From the NCBI RefSeq assembly GCF_022761035.1, contig NZ_JAKWJP010000003.1, forward strand, positions 496,001 through 560,000: a DNA stretch of 64,000 nucleotides, read 5' to 3'. This stretch comes from Microbacterium sp. SS28 (GTDB lineage Bacteria > Actinomycetota > Actinomycetes > Actinomycetales > Microbacteriaceae). Positions 23,502-34,169 of the stretch are shown here, one piece after another; within the stretch, counting starts at the first letter, position 1; every line of letters starts with the position of its first letter. Under the pieces are notes generated by a model, which was not told where the DNA came from, made no database searches, and was given only the letters and a program-made list of their open reading frames with translations. Position numbers and translations under genes: made by a program.

Positions 23502-26084
23502 TCAGTGGCGGACGAGCTCGAGCACTTCGGTCATCGGCAGATCGAGGCCCTCGAGCGTCGCGGCATCGAGGGCGTCGCCCTTGCCGGCAGCGCGGAGTCC
23601 GCCGAGCGAGATCATGTAGAACTCGAACGACCCCGGGTTCAGGAAGCCTTTGCGGCGGCGGAGCTGCCGCGCCGCGCCCAGCAGGCGACCCGCTGAGACG
23701 ACGTCGCCCTCGACGGCGCGGAGGCCCGCGAACGCCTCGAGCCCGTACGCGATCCCTTCGTCGTGGTGGAGCGCGAGCGAGAGGTCGAGCGAGTGCGCGA
23801 AGTCGTCGTGGGCGCCCGCGACGTCGCCCGTGAGCAGGCGCGTCCAGCCCCGCGAGTTCATCGCGATGACGATGCCGAGCCGCTCGCCCTGCGACGTCGC
23901 GCGCGCGAGACTCTCTTCGAAGCGAGCGCGCGCTTGCGCCATCTCACCGCGGCCCATGTCGACGCGCCCTCGGACGTTGAGCGCCATCGCCTGGCCCCAC
24001 GCGTCGCCGAGGTCGGCGAACTCGTCCCGGCTCGCATCGAGCTCGACGACGGCGGCGGGCACGTCGGGCGTCGGGCCCGTCAGGAGCGCGAGCCCGAGGG
24101 AGATGCCCGCGATCGCGGCGCCCCGCTGGTCGCCTGCCTCGCGGAACAGGTCTCTGCTGAGCCTCAGGCCGGCCGTCACGTCGTATCCGGGCTCCTGCCA
24201 GAAGCGCACGGCATCCCGGTAGTAGGTCGCGATGGCGCGCGTGCGCGGACCGATCGGGACCCCGTCGCGCTCGGCGATGTCGAGCAGCTCCTCCGACCAG
24301 ACTCGCACGACCCCCAGGTACCCGCCGATCCACAGGAACAGGTACAGCGACCACACGTACGAGGCGGCGTCGTCGAGGTCGCGCCGCCCGAGGAGCACAC
24401 GCGTGACGCGCGCGAGGTTCTCGATCTCGCCGTCGAGCCGGTCGAGCCAGATCAGCTGAGCGGAGCCGCGCAGTCCGGGCTGCGCCGTGAGCGCCAGGTC
24501 ACGGTAGTTCGCGAGCCACGCCTCGACAGCGGCAGCCGACGCCTCCTCCGAGAGGAGTCCCGCCGCGTACGCGCGGACGAGCGCCAGCAGCCGGAACATC
24601 GTCACGCCGCGACGATCCGTCGTGCCGAGCAGACTCGCGTCGACGAGCGCCTCGAGAGCCGTGATCGGATCCTCCACGCCCGCCTGCGCGAGGACGCGCT
24701 CGGCCGAGTCGAGGCTGAAGCTGCCGATGAACACCGAGAGGATCCCGAGCGCGGCGCGCGCGTCGGGCTCGAGCAGGTGGACGCTCCACTCGATCGTGCT
24801 GCGCAGCGCGCGCTGCCGCTCGGGCAGATCGCGCGCGCCGCCGACGAGCAGGGTCAGCGCCGAGTCGAGACGCGGGAGGATCTGCTCGACAGACAGCGAT
24901 CGCACGCGCGCCGCCGCGAGCTCGATCGCGAGCGGCACGCCGTCGACCGCTCGGCAGATCGCGGTGACGGTCGCCGCGTTCTCGGGCGTCACGCGGAAGC
25001 CGGGGCGCACGGCGGCCGCGCGCTGCTCGAAGAGGAGGACAGCGGATGCCGCGGCATCCGGTGCATCGTCCTGCGGAAGCGTCAGGGGCCCGACGTCGTA
25101 GACGTGCTCGGCGCGCACCCGCAGGGGCGAGCGGCTCGTCACGAGCAGCTGGAGCTTCGGAGCCACCGTCAGGAGGCGCACGAGCAGATCGGCCGCGGCG
25201 AGGACGTGCTCCATGTTGTCGACGACGAGCAGCACGTCGCGATCGGCGACGGCGACGGCGACCCGGTCCTCGAGCGAGCCCTCGGCCGCGGCATCCCGGA
25301 CGCCCAGAGCCCGCGCGACCGCGACGATGACCCGTTCGGGCGCCGGTACGGCCTCGAGGAGCGTGAATGCGACATCGCGGCCCTCGGCGGCGAGGGCGCC
25401 CGCGATCTCGATCGCGAGGCGCGACTTCCCGATCCCGCCGGGGCCCACGAGCGTCACGAGGCGCACGCCGCGCTCGCCGAGGAGCGCTCGCACCTCGCGC
25501 TGCTCGGACTCGCGGCCGACGATCGCCGTGTAGGGCGCCGGGATGTCGCCGCCACGCCGGCCGCCGCCGTTCGGGCTCGGCGCGGCGAGAGGCTGGGCAT
25601 CGCGCGTCGAGTCGAAGCGCTCGGCGAGCAGCGTCGCGAGGTCGTCGGCGATGAGGCGCTCGAGCTCGCCGGCATCCGCGAAGGACTTGTACGAGGCGCG
25701 GTCGTCGGCGCGGATGCGGTCGAGGAGGGCTTCGAGCCGGTCCTCGCGCTGCGGCGCGGGCTGCTTGATGTAGATGAGCCGCGGCAGGTCGTCCGACAGG
25801 CGGTATTCGTCCTCGAGTCCCGAGACCGTCTCGTCGGGTGCCGTCCAGCCGTAGCTCTCCCAGTAGATCCCGACGAAGACGTCGCTCTGCGCGAGGTACG
25901 AGCGATACAGCTCGCGCGGCGGATGAGGCCGCGCGCCGAGCTCGAACATGACCGGTGCGAACCGCATCGACTCGATCGCGGTGCGCGCGGCGCGGCGCTC
26001 CGGCTCGAGCTCTTTCAGAGTGGAGCTGACGAAGACGCGGAGGTGCTGGTCGGGTGTGCGGATCGCCGCCGGCCCAGGGGCCAT
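23502..26084 (-). CDS. DUF4062 - STAND NTPase (NB-ARC-like) - TPR protein
   Basis: 860 aa, no membrane segment. Residues about 14-100 match DUF4062 (LRVFVSSTLKELEPERRA and SDVFVGIYWESYGW). A STAND ATPase follows: Walker A LVGPGGIGKSRLA near 215, Walker B VLLVVDNMEHV near 286, sensor LLVTSRSPL near 318 and the GLPL-like GVPLAIELAAARV near 390. A winged-helix-like stretch and C-terminal TPR-type helices fill 480-840. Known: this layout (effector-like N-terminus, NTPase switch, repeat sensor) is that of NLR-like signalling and conflict proteins; AfsR/MalT-type regulators share the ATPase. No DNA-binding domain is visible. The start ATG 26084 lies 6 nt after CATGAT and has no Shine-Dalgarno. Inferred: a ligand-triggered switch, possibly defensive or regulatory. 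The adjacent protease may be its partner. Confidence 0.85.
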   Translation of the reverse strand: MAPGPAAIRTPDQHLRVFVSSTLKELEPERRAARTAIESMRFAPVMFELGARPHPPRELYRSYLAQSDVFVGIYWESYGWTAPDETVSGLEDEYRLSDDLPRLIYIKQPAPQREDRLEALLDRIRADDRASYKSFADAGELERLIADDLATLLAERFDSTRDAQPLAAPSPNGGGRRGGDIPAPYTAIVGRESEQREVRALLGERGVRLVTLVGPGGIGKSRLAIEIAGALAAEGRDVAFTLLEAVPAPERVIVAVARALGVRDAAAEGSLEDRVAVAVADRDVLLVVDNMEHVLAAADLLVRLLTVAPKLQLLVTSRSPLRVRAEHVYDVGPLTLPQDDAPDAAASAVLLFEQRAAAVRPGFRVTPENAATVTAICRAVDGVPLAIELAAARVRSLSVEQILPRLDSALTLLVGGARDLPERQRALRSTIEWSVHLLEPDARAALGILSVFIGSFSLDSAERVLAQAGVEDPITALEALVDASLLGTTDRRGVTMFRLLALVRAYAAGLLSEEASAAAVEAWLANYRDLALTAQPGLRGSAQLIWLDRLDGEIENLARVTRVLLGRRDLDDAASYVWSLYLFLWIGGYLGVVRVWSEELLDIAERDGVPIGPRTRAIATYYRDAVRFWQEPGYDVTAGLRLSRDLFREAGDQRGAAIAGISLGLALLTGPTPDVPAAVVELDASRDEFADLGDAWGQAMALNVRGRVDMGRGEMAQARARFEESLARATSQGERLGIVIAMNSRGWTRLLTGDVAGAHDDFAHSLDLSLALHHDEGIAYGLEAFAGLRAVEGDVVSAGRLLGAARQLRRRKGFLNPGSFEFYMISLGGLRAAGKGDALDAATLEGLDLPMTEVLELVRH

Positions 26085-26154
26085 GAGCGAATCATGGCCC
26101 TCAGGGGCCGCCCTCGTCTACGGGGAGTGCTGCAGCCGTCCGCGGAGTGCGGGT

Positions 26155-27087
26155 TCAGCCCCAGGACATCGACTCGATGTAGCGCAGCAGCACGCCCTCA
26201 CGCAGCGCCCACGGGCTCACCTCGAGCTCGTCGACCTTGAGCGCCGTCATCGCCGTGTGCAGCACGACGGCGCCCGCGACGATCTGGAACGTGCGGTCCG
26301 GCGTGATGCCCGGCAGCTCCTGGCGGGCCGAGGCGGGGATGCGCGCGAGCCGCGGGATCCACGAGCCGAGCGCGGCGCGGGGGAGCAGCATCCCCTCGAT
26401 CCCTGACGACCCCGGAACGGCGTACCCCGCGAGCTTCGCGAGGGAGCGGATGGCTTTGGAGGATCCGACGACGTGGTCGGGGCGCGGCTCGGCGAGGAAC
26501 TGCTCGGCGACGGGCGCGAGCACGTCACGCGCGTGCTCGCGCAGCACCTCGACGGCGTCTTCGCCGGGCGGGTCCTCTCCGAGGAACTGCACAGTCGTGC
26601 GTCCGGCCCCGAGGGGGAGGGATGCCGCGACCTTCGGCAGCTCGTCGGCGCCGGCCGCGATCTCGAGCGAGCCGCCGCCGATGTCGAACAGGAGGATCTC
26701 GCCGGCGGACCAGCCGAACCACCGCCGCACGGCGAGGAACGTGAAGCGCGCCTCGGACTCGCCGCCGAGCACCTGGAGCTCCTGCCCGAGCGCGGCCTCG
26801 ATGCGAGCGATGACCTCGGCACCGTTCGTCGCCTCGCGGACGGCGCTCGTCGCGGTCGCGAGCAGCTCGTCGACGTTCTCCTTCGCGGCGACCTCGCGCG
26901 CGCGGGAGACCGCGTCGACGAGGGCTGTGACGCCCTCTTCGGTGATCGAGCCGTCCGGGGCGAGGTAGCGCATGAGGCGCAGCACCGTCCGCTCGCTCGT
27001 CTGCGCGTGCGGCCTGCCGCCCGGGCGGGCGTCGGCGACGAGCAGGTGGACGGTGTTCGAACCGATGTCGAGGACTCCCAGGCGCAC
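26155..27087 (-). CDS. ppx: Exopolyphosphatase / guanosine pentaphosphate phosphohydrolase family (Ppx/GppA)
   Basis: 310 aa, the short actinobacterial form lacking the C-terminal HD-like domain. Motifs of the actin-like ATPase fold are visible: VLDIGSNTVHLLV at residues 4-16, the catalytic-Glu region TSAVREATNG near 85, LLFDIGGGSLE near 131 and the final GAVVLHTAM. Expected reactions are removal of terminal phosphate from polyphosphate or of the 5-prime gamma phosphate from pppGpp; short forms vary in preference. The GTG at 27087 follows a minus-strand TAGCCT by 6 nt, so a leaderless promoter inside the end of the upstream gene is likely. Confidence 0.93.
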   Translation of the reverse strand: MRLGVLDIGSNTVHLLVADARPGGRPHAQTSERTVLRLMRYLAPDGSITEEGVTALVDAVSRAREVAAKENVDELLATATSAVREATNGAEVIARIEAALGQELQVLGGESEARFTFLAVRRWFGWSAGEILLFDIGGGSLEIAAGADELPKVAASLPLGAGRTTVQFLGEDPPGEDAVEVLREHARDVLAPVAEQFLAEPRPDHVVGSSKAIRSLAKLAGYAVPGSSGIEGMLLPRAALGSWIPRLARIPASARQELPGITPDRTFQIVAGAVVLHTAMTALKVDELEVSPWALREGVLLRYIESMSWG

Positions 27088-27099
27088 GGGTCGAGGCTA
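27088..27099 (-). promoter_or_regulatory. Leaderless-type -10 box of ppx
   Basis: The minus strand reads TAGCCT (27099-27094), CGACCC, then GTG at 27087. The box overlaps the stop of the DUF218 gene. Confidence 0.45.
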
Positions 27100-27657
27100 C
27101 AGGTCGGAGGCGTCGGCGCACGGGGTGAGCCACGCCTTGACGAACGACACGCTCTGGTACGCGTACTGGTAGATCCACTGGCCGAGGTCCAGGTGCTGGT
27201 CGACCGCGACGACCGTCGCGTCGCCGTCGTAGCACTTCTCGAGGATGTAGCGCGTGCGCGCGACGTGCGGCGTGAAGGTCAGGATGATCGTGCGGTCGAT
27301 GTCGTTCGCGGCGGCGTACTGCTGAAGGAACGCGATCTCGCCCTTGGTCGTGTACGGCTCGGGATGCTGGCAGTCGACCGCCTCTTCGCGGCAGATCGGA
27401 TGCCGTTCGGCCGACCAGCCGCCGTGCAGCGACACGGAGTAGAGCGAGCGGTCGGCGACGCCCTCGGCCCGCATCTCGCGCTCGACCGCGACGCGGTAGC
27501 GCTGCGGCGGCCCGATGACGTAGATGAGGTCCGCCGTGCCGACGGTCTGGGCCGGCGGGAAGACGTAGAGGGGCAGTCCCGCGACGATGATCAGCGCGAT
27601 CAGGCCCGCAACAGCGCTCGCCGCGATCACGGCGATCCTCTTGAGCGGCCTGCGCAT
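27097..27657 (-). CDS. DUF218/YdcF-SanA-like membrane-anchored protein
   Basis: 186 aa. One N-terminal membrane helix (residues about 8-30, [20 protein letters not shown]) is followed by a domain with [51 protein letters not shown] and VVAVDQ. This is the layout of the DUF218 (YdcF/SanA/ElyC) family, whose members sit at the membrane and influence envelope integrity in enterobacteria. Biochemical activity is unproven. GAGGGAG precedes the ATG. It ends 9 bp before ppx starts. Cys residues in [14 protein letters not shown] may form an extracytoplasmic disulfide. Confidence 0.8.
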   Translation of the reverse strand: MRRPLKRIAVIAASAVAGLIALIIVAGLPLYVFPPAQTVGTADLIYVIGPPQRYRVAVEREMRAEGVADRSLYSVSLHGGWSAERHPICREEAVDCQHPEPYTTKGEIAFLQQYAAANDIDRTIILTFTPHVARTRYILEKCYDGDATVVAVDQHLDLGQWIYQYAYQSVSFVKAWLTPCADASDL

Positions 27658-27756
27658 GCGTCTCCCTCTTGTCGAGAGCGACGGCGCCCGCTGGTGTGCT
27701 CAGAGTGTAGCGCCCGCGCGTGTCGCGGCCCCGGGAGCGGCATCCGTCCCCTCCGA

Positions 27757-27769
27757 TACGATGATCGGG
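27757..27769 (+). promoter_or_regulatory. Leaderless-type -10 box of coaA
   Basis: TACGAT at 27757-27762, seven nt, then ATG at 27770. This spacing decides for 27770 over the in-frame ATG at 27761. Confidence 0.5.
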
Positions 27770-28723
27770 ATGTCCGCAGACGACGCCGCGATCCTGACCT
27801 CCGTGCTCTCGCTGTACCGCGAGATCCCCCGCGCGGAGTGGGCGCGGCTCTCGGCGGGGCTGGATCAGCCGCTCACCGAGACCGAGATCGTGCAGCTGCG
27901 CGGACTCGGCGACCGACTCGACATGGCCGAGGTCGCGCAGGTCTACGTGCCGCTGTCGCGCCTGCTGTCGCTCTACGCGCAGGCGACGAAGCGTCTCGGC
28001 GCCGAGACGGCGGGATTCCTCGGCGAGCACGATCAGACGACGCCGTTCATCGTGGGTGTCGCGGGATCGGTCGCCGTCGGCAAGTCGACGATCGCGCGCC
28101 TGCTGCGCGAGCTCACGTCGCGCTGGCCCGGCACGCCGCGGGTCGAGCTCATCACGACCGACGGCTTCCTCTATCCCAACGCCGAGCTCGAGCGCCGCGG
28201 GCTCATGGAGCGCAAGGGCTTCCCCGAGTCATACGACCGTCGTGCGCTCGTCTCGTTCCTCACCGAGGTCAAGAGCGGGGCGCCCGAGGTGCGCGCGCCG
28301 TACTACTCCCATATGCGGTACGACATCGTTCCGGATGCCGCGGTCACCGTGCGACGCCCCGACATCGTGATCGTCGAGGGCCTCAACGTGCTGCAGCCGC
28401 CGCCCACCCCGAACGACATCGCGGTGAGCGACCTGTTCGACTTCTCGATCTACGTCGATGCGGATGCCGCGCACATCTCGGAGTGGTACGTGGACCGGTT
28501 CCTCGCCCTGCGCCGCGGTGCCTTCAGCAACCCGAACTCGTTCTTCAACGTCTTCGCCGAGTTGAGCGATGAACAGGCCGTCGAGCGCGCGCTGCATTAC
28601 TGGAACACGATCAACCTCCCGAACCTCGAGGAGAACGTGCTGCCGACGCGCCACCGCGCGAGCCTCGTGCTGCAGAAGTCCGCCGACCACACCGTGGAGA
28701 CGGTCCTCCTTCGCAAGCTGTAG
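27770..28723 (+). CDS. coaA: Pantothenate kinase, type I
   Basis: 317 aa, full length for prokaryotic type I. It phosphorylates pantothenate, the first and feedback-controlled step of coenzyme A synthesis, in the cytoplasm. Motifs: Walker [13 protein letters not shown] near residue 95, [16 protein letters not shown] with the catalytic Asp near 127, [30 protein letters not shown] and [10 protein letters not shown]. Two ATGs compete (27761 and 27770); the second fits the leaderless spacing. It stands alone between divergent ppx-side genes and glmS. Confidence 0.96.
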   Translation: MSADDAAILTSVLSLYREIPRAEWARLSAGLDQPLTETEIVQLRGLGDRLDMAEVAQVYVPLSRLLSLYAQATKRLGAETAGFLGEHDQTTPFIVGVAGSVAVGKSTIARLLRELTSRWPGTPRVELITTDGFLYPNAELERRGLMERKGFPESYDRRALVSFLTEVKSGAPEVRAPYYSHMRYDIVPDAAVTVRRPDIVIVEGLNVLQPPPTPNDIAVSDLFDFSIYVDADAAHISEWYVDRFLALRRGAFSNPNSFFNVFAELSDEQAVERALHYWNTINLPNLEENVLPTRHRASLVLQKSADHTVETVLLRKL

Positions 28724-28787
28724 CCGGTCTCGGGGCGACTCCTGTCGCGGCATCCGTTTGTTCGGACCCTTGACCAACCCCCACACT

Positions 28788-28800
28788 TACCATTGAAGGC
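28788..28800 (+). promoter_or_regulatory. Leaderless-type -10 box of glmS
   Basis: TACCAT at 28788-28793, seven nt, then the ATG at 28801. No good -35 was found at the usual distance. Confidence 0.45.
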
Positions 28801-30654
<1,854 letters not shown>

Positions 30655-30678
30655 CGCCCCGCGCCGGCGCCGACGCGC

Positions 30679-33498
30679 CTACGGTGGCGGCCGCTCGATG
30701 AGCAGGCTGTCCAGGATGATGTTGCGTCCGCTCGATCCGGCGGAGTTCAGGCCCGTCCGGCGCACCGTGATCGTGTGCTCGCCCGGCCCGAGCAGCGGGC
30801 TCCGGTAGACCGTCTGGCGGTAGGTCGGCGTCGCGGCGTACCCGTCGAAGCGGCCCATCACGACGCCGTCGATCACGACCTCGTTGATGCCCGCCGTCGT
30901 CGTCAAGCGGGTCTCGACACTGATGCGCGAGCCCGTGAACGTCAGGGAGAGCGACGCTCCGCCCGCTGACGTGTATCGGATGGATCCGCCGTGGTCCTCG
31001 GGCGAGGACGTCGTCTTCCACTCCGCCGCGTAGACGACGCGCGGGTCCTTGTCGTCGATGCGCTCGAACACCGGCGTCGAGATCTTCGTGAGCGTCACGG
31101 AGCGGGTGGCGCCGTCGCCGCCGGAAGGATCGAACTCCAGCTCCGTGCCGTCAGCCGTCGGCTGCGCGCGCACGAGGCCGTCGCCGAGCGGGGGCAGCTC
31201 GACGGGGCGCTGAAGCCGCACGATGATGCGACCTCCCGCCCCGCGGCTCGGATCGGCGACCGAGACGACGAAGCTCGCGGCGGTCTCCTGGATGGCGAGG
31301 ATTCCCGCTCCGCGCCACGTGGCGAGCGGCATCCCGTCCACGGCGATCGGATGATCCGTCGCGCCGTCGAACGAGACGGCGCCGAGCGTCGTCGATGAGC
31401 GGTCGTAGATCGCGACGTGGCCCGCGGCGCGCTCGAGCGTCGAGATGCCCGGGTCGCGCGAATAGGCCTCGGCGGCGGCGGGCGTCGCGCCGGGGAGGAT
31501 GACGTACTGATAGGCCGCGCCGGCAGGGTTGCGGCCGTGGCTCGTCACGAGCGTGAGGTAGCGCGCGCTCACGGTCTGAGCGGTGCCGGTCTCCCGGTTG
31601 ATCGCCGCCCACGTGCCCGAGCGGGTCTCGTCCTGCGCCGTCACCGAGGTTGCGGAGGGGAAGTAGTAGCCCACCGACTCGCCGGGTCCGCTGATGGCGG
31701 CCCACGCTGTGGTCTTCGTCACGGATGCGCCCGCCGCGACGGCAGTACCGCCCACGACGACGGTGGTCGCGGCATCCAGAGCCCGCCGGTTGTCGATGAC
31801 GGTCTCGACGCGCGTCGGCAGACCGTCCCAGCCGTAGCCCGACATGGCCGATGAGCGGATGCCGACGCCGACGCACACGATCTCGTCGTCGAACGCGAAC
31901 CACGTCTTGTCGGCCGAAAGATTGCTGCGGTACGCGTCGTACTGCATCGCCGCGATGCCCGCCGCACGGTCGGGGGTCGCAAGGGAGCCGGCGAACGTCT
32001 CGGCCGAGGCGTATCGTGACCCTTCCGCGCTCGCCCGTCGCATCGTGTCCTCGGTCGTGCCCGGCACGCGGTACGGGTTCGCGGTCGCCCAATAGCCGCC
32101 GTCGAACTGACCGCCGCCGCCCAGCCGCAGGGACGTCATGCCGCTGCCCGTGTACCAGCCGTTGAGGTTCTCGCCGTTGATCGACTCGAATCCGCCGATG
32201 CGGCTGCTCGACATCGACACCGAGAAGCCGAACGCCTCGGTCGCCGACACGAAGCGATCGACGCCGTTGAGCGCGACGCTGCCGCCGGTGCCGGCGGTCG
32301 CTGCCGCCACCGTGTCGTCGGCGAGCAGCAGTCGTGCGCGGACGACGTCGCTCCGCGTCCCGGCCGCCTCGACGCCGGCGGGGGAGTCCGCCGAGCACTC
32401 GGCCCACTGCTTCGCCCGCGAGAGGACGGCCCGCCGCGCGTCGGCGGGAGCGGTGTCGGCGAGGCGGAGGGCCGCGCCCAGCGCTCGCACGCCGCCCGAG
32501 CCGTCGGTCGAACCGGCCCGCGCGATCTCGCGGCCGCGGACATCCGCGAGCAGGTCGCCGCACCACACGGCAGGACCGTACGACCTCTCCACCCGGTCGT
32601 AGAAGCCGAGGAAGGCGGCATCCGTCGACTCCCACTGCGTCCCGTCGACGAGGTGGTAGAGCTTCGACATGATCTCGAGCAGCGAGAGCCCGTAGCCGCC
32701 GGTGTACGCGAAGCGCTCGTGCGACACGAGCGAGCCGTCGGGGCGGAACCCGTCGCCCGTCGTCGCGTCGAGCAGGGCGGGCCGCACTGCCGCCACAGCC
32801 TCGGCGATCTTGGCCGGCTGCTCTGCCAGCACGCCCCGGAGCGCGACGACGTACGCACCCCAGACGAGGTTCGCGCTCGTGCGTTTCGGCGTCGGCGTGA
32901 AGCGCGCCACGGCGTCGAGATACCGCGTGCGCTGCGCGGCGCTCAGATCGTCGTAGAGCAGGCTCGTGAGGTCGTTGACCTCCATCGGGATGCCGATCTC
33001 CCAGAACCACCAGTCGCTGTCTTTCGCGACTGTCGTGTTGTACCGGTAGGTGTTGAGCCACTCCGCGACGCCGATCGTCGCCACGAGGAGGTCGGGGTCA
33101 CCGGTGAGCGCGGATCCCGGTGTGCGCAGCGCCGTCGCCATCGCGACCGTGCGCTCGTAGGCGTAGTACAGCGCGCGGCTCGAGGTGCGCGTCTGCAGAT
33201 CCGACCAGGGCTCGGTCGACGAGGTCGTCGCCGGCTGGAGCGACCGCCAGGCGGTGTCGCCGGCGTCCGCGACGCGGGCAGTGACGTCGCCGAGGTCGCC
33301 GACACGCTCGCTTCCGTCGATCACGCCGGTGAGATCCGCGACGTGCCGCTGGCGCATCGTGTCGAACACGTCTTGAGCGTCGTCGGCGCTCGCCGGCGGG
33401 GCCCCGGAGAGGGCGGCCGATGCGATCGCGAAGGCTGCGGCGAAGGCGGCGAATCGCGTGGCGGAGCGGGGTGGAGCTGCGCTGTCGATCATTGACAT
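30679..33498 (-). CDS. Secreted polysaccharide lyase family 8 (hyaluronate/chondroitin/xanthan lyase type)
   Basis: 939 aa. A signal peptide ends near ASA-DD at about residue 38. The alpha/alpha-toroid domain carries DWWFWEIGIPMEVNDL near 163, NLVWGAYVVALRG near 210 and GSLVSHERFAYTGGYG near 256. The Asn, His and Tyr of these blocks are the known catalytic residues of PL8, which cleave uronic-acid polymers by beta-elimination. The central beta-sandwich includes GGFESINGENLNGWYTG and GYWATANPYRVPGTT. The last 140 residues (YAAEWKTTSSPEDHGGSIRYT onward) look like an added carbohydrate-binding beta domain. It acts outside the cell. The precise polymer cannot be deduced. It is convergent with glmS. 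Confidence 0.92.
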   Translation of the reverse strand: MSMIDSAAPPRSATRFAAFAAAFAIASAALSGAPPASADDAQDVFDTMRQRHVADLTGVIDGSERVGDLGDVTARVADAGDTAWRSLQPATTSSTEPWSDLQTRTSSRALYYAYERTVAMATALRTPGSALTGDPDLLVATIGVAEWLNTYRYNTTVAKDSDWWFWEIGIPMEVNDLTSLLYDDLSAAQRTRYLDAVARFTPTPKRTSANLVWGAYVVALRGVLAEQPAKIAEAVAAVRPALLDATTGDGFRPDGSLVSHERFAYTGGYGLSLLEIMSKLYHLVDGTQWESTDAAFLGFYDRVERSYGPAVWCGDLLADVRGREIARAGSTDGSGGVRALGAALRLADTAPADARRAVLSRAKQWAECSADSPAGVEAAGTRSDVVRARLLLADDTVAAATAGTGGSVALNGVDRFVSATEAFGFSVSMSSSRIGGFESINGENLNGWYTGSGMTSLRLGGGGQFDGGYWATANPYRVPGTTEDTMRRASAEGSRYASAETFAGSLATPDRAAGIAAMQYDAYRSNLSADKTWFAFDDEIVCVGVGIRSSAMSGYGWDGLPTRVETVIDNRRALDAATTVVVGGTAVAAGASVTKTTAWAAISGPGESVGYYFPSATSVTAQDETRSGTWAAINRETGTAQTVSARYLTLVTSHGRNPAGAAYQYVILPGATPAAAEAYSRDPGISTLERAAGHVAIYDRSSTTLGAVSFDGATDHPIAVDGMPLATWRGAGILAIQETAASFVVSVADPSRGAGGRIIVRLQRPVELPPLGDGLVRAQPTADGTELEFDPSGGDGATRSVTLTKISTPVFERIDDKDPRVVYAAEWKTTSSPEDHGGSIRYTSAGGASLSLTFTGSRISVETRLTTTAGINEVVIDGVVMGRFDGYAATPTYRQTVYRSPLLGPGEHTITVRRTGLNSAGSSGRNIILDSLLIERPPP

Positions 33499-33698
33499 AC
33501 GGCTCTCGTGTGGAGCTGGTGGAGCTCAGGCGGCCAAGGAGGAGCGTCGGCCACCCGGAGTGTACGTCCGACTTCAGCACGGCTCAAAGGATGCAATAAG
33601 ACCCATGAACGACGCCCGCGAGAGAGCCGCAGACGGTGCGCGGTGCGTGCCGCGATAGGGTGACGGATGCCGCGGACCGCGGCCCCCCGGGAGGTTTC

Positions 33699-34169
33699 AT
33701 GATCGTCGGGATCGGCGTCGACCTCGTCGACATCGCCCGCTTGGAGCGGGCGGTCGCGCGCACGCCGCGCCTGCTCGAGCGTCTCTTCTCGCCCGCGGAG
33801 CGCGTGCGGCCCACGCGTTCGCTCGCCGCGCGGTACGCCGCCAAGGAGGCGCTCATCAAGGCCCTCGGCGGCTCGGACGGACTGCACTGGAGCGAGGTCG
33901 AGGTCGCCTCCGAGGCATCCGGTCGCCCCGTCTTCGTCCTCTCGGGATCGACCGCCGCGGTCGTCGCCGAGCGGGGAATCGATGTGCTGCACCTCTCGAT
34001 GTCGCACGACGGCGGCTTCGCGACCGCCTACGTCGTGGCAGAGGCGCGCGGTGGCGTGGCCGGAGGGGCTCAGGAGGCGCGCGCGTTGCCGCAGGATGCG
34101 GCGACTCGACCCCCGGTGGCGACTTCTTCCGGCAACTCGGCGCCCGACGACGGAGTAGACCCCTCGTGA
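33699..34169 (+). CDS. acpS: Holo-[acyl-carrier-protein] synthase with C-terminal extension
   Basis: 156 aa; the conserved domain covers about the first 120. It transfers phosphopantetheine from CoA to acyl carrier protein. Motifs: MIVGIGVDLVDIARLE (metal-binding Asp at residue 8), RYAAKEALIKALG (Glu and Lys near 49-52) and HLSMSHDGGFATAYVV. GGGAGG lies 6-7 nt before the ATG. The last 35 residues (Ala/Gln/Pro-rich) are unlike the family and end by overlapping alr by 4 bp (GTGA), so the tail may exist only to keep coupling. First gene of the acpS-alr-tsaE operon. Confidence 0.93.
   Translation: MIVGIGVDLVDIARLERAVARTPRLLERLFSPAERVRPTRSLAARYAAKEALIKALGGSDGLHWSEVEVASEASGRPVFVLSGSTAAVVAERGIDVLHLSMSHDGGFATAYVVAEARGGVAGGAQEARALPQDAATRPPVATSSGNSAPDDGVDPS

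Noticed and set aside
23763..26240. 825-aa open frame on the plus strand opposite the STAND gene
   Set aside because: Antisense shadow without hydrophobic core patterns; the minus-strand frame carries the P-loop, Walker B and DUF4062 motifs.
28724..28800. glmS ribozyme or riboswitch before glmS
   Set aside because: Only 77 bp are available, and the -10 lies 7 nt before the ATG, so there is no leader to hold such an element.
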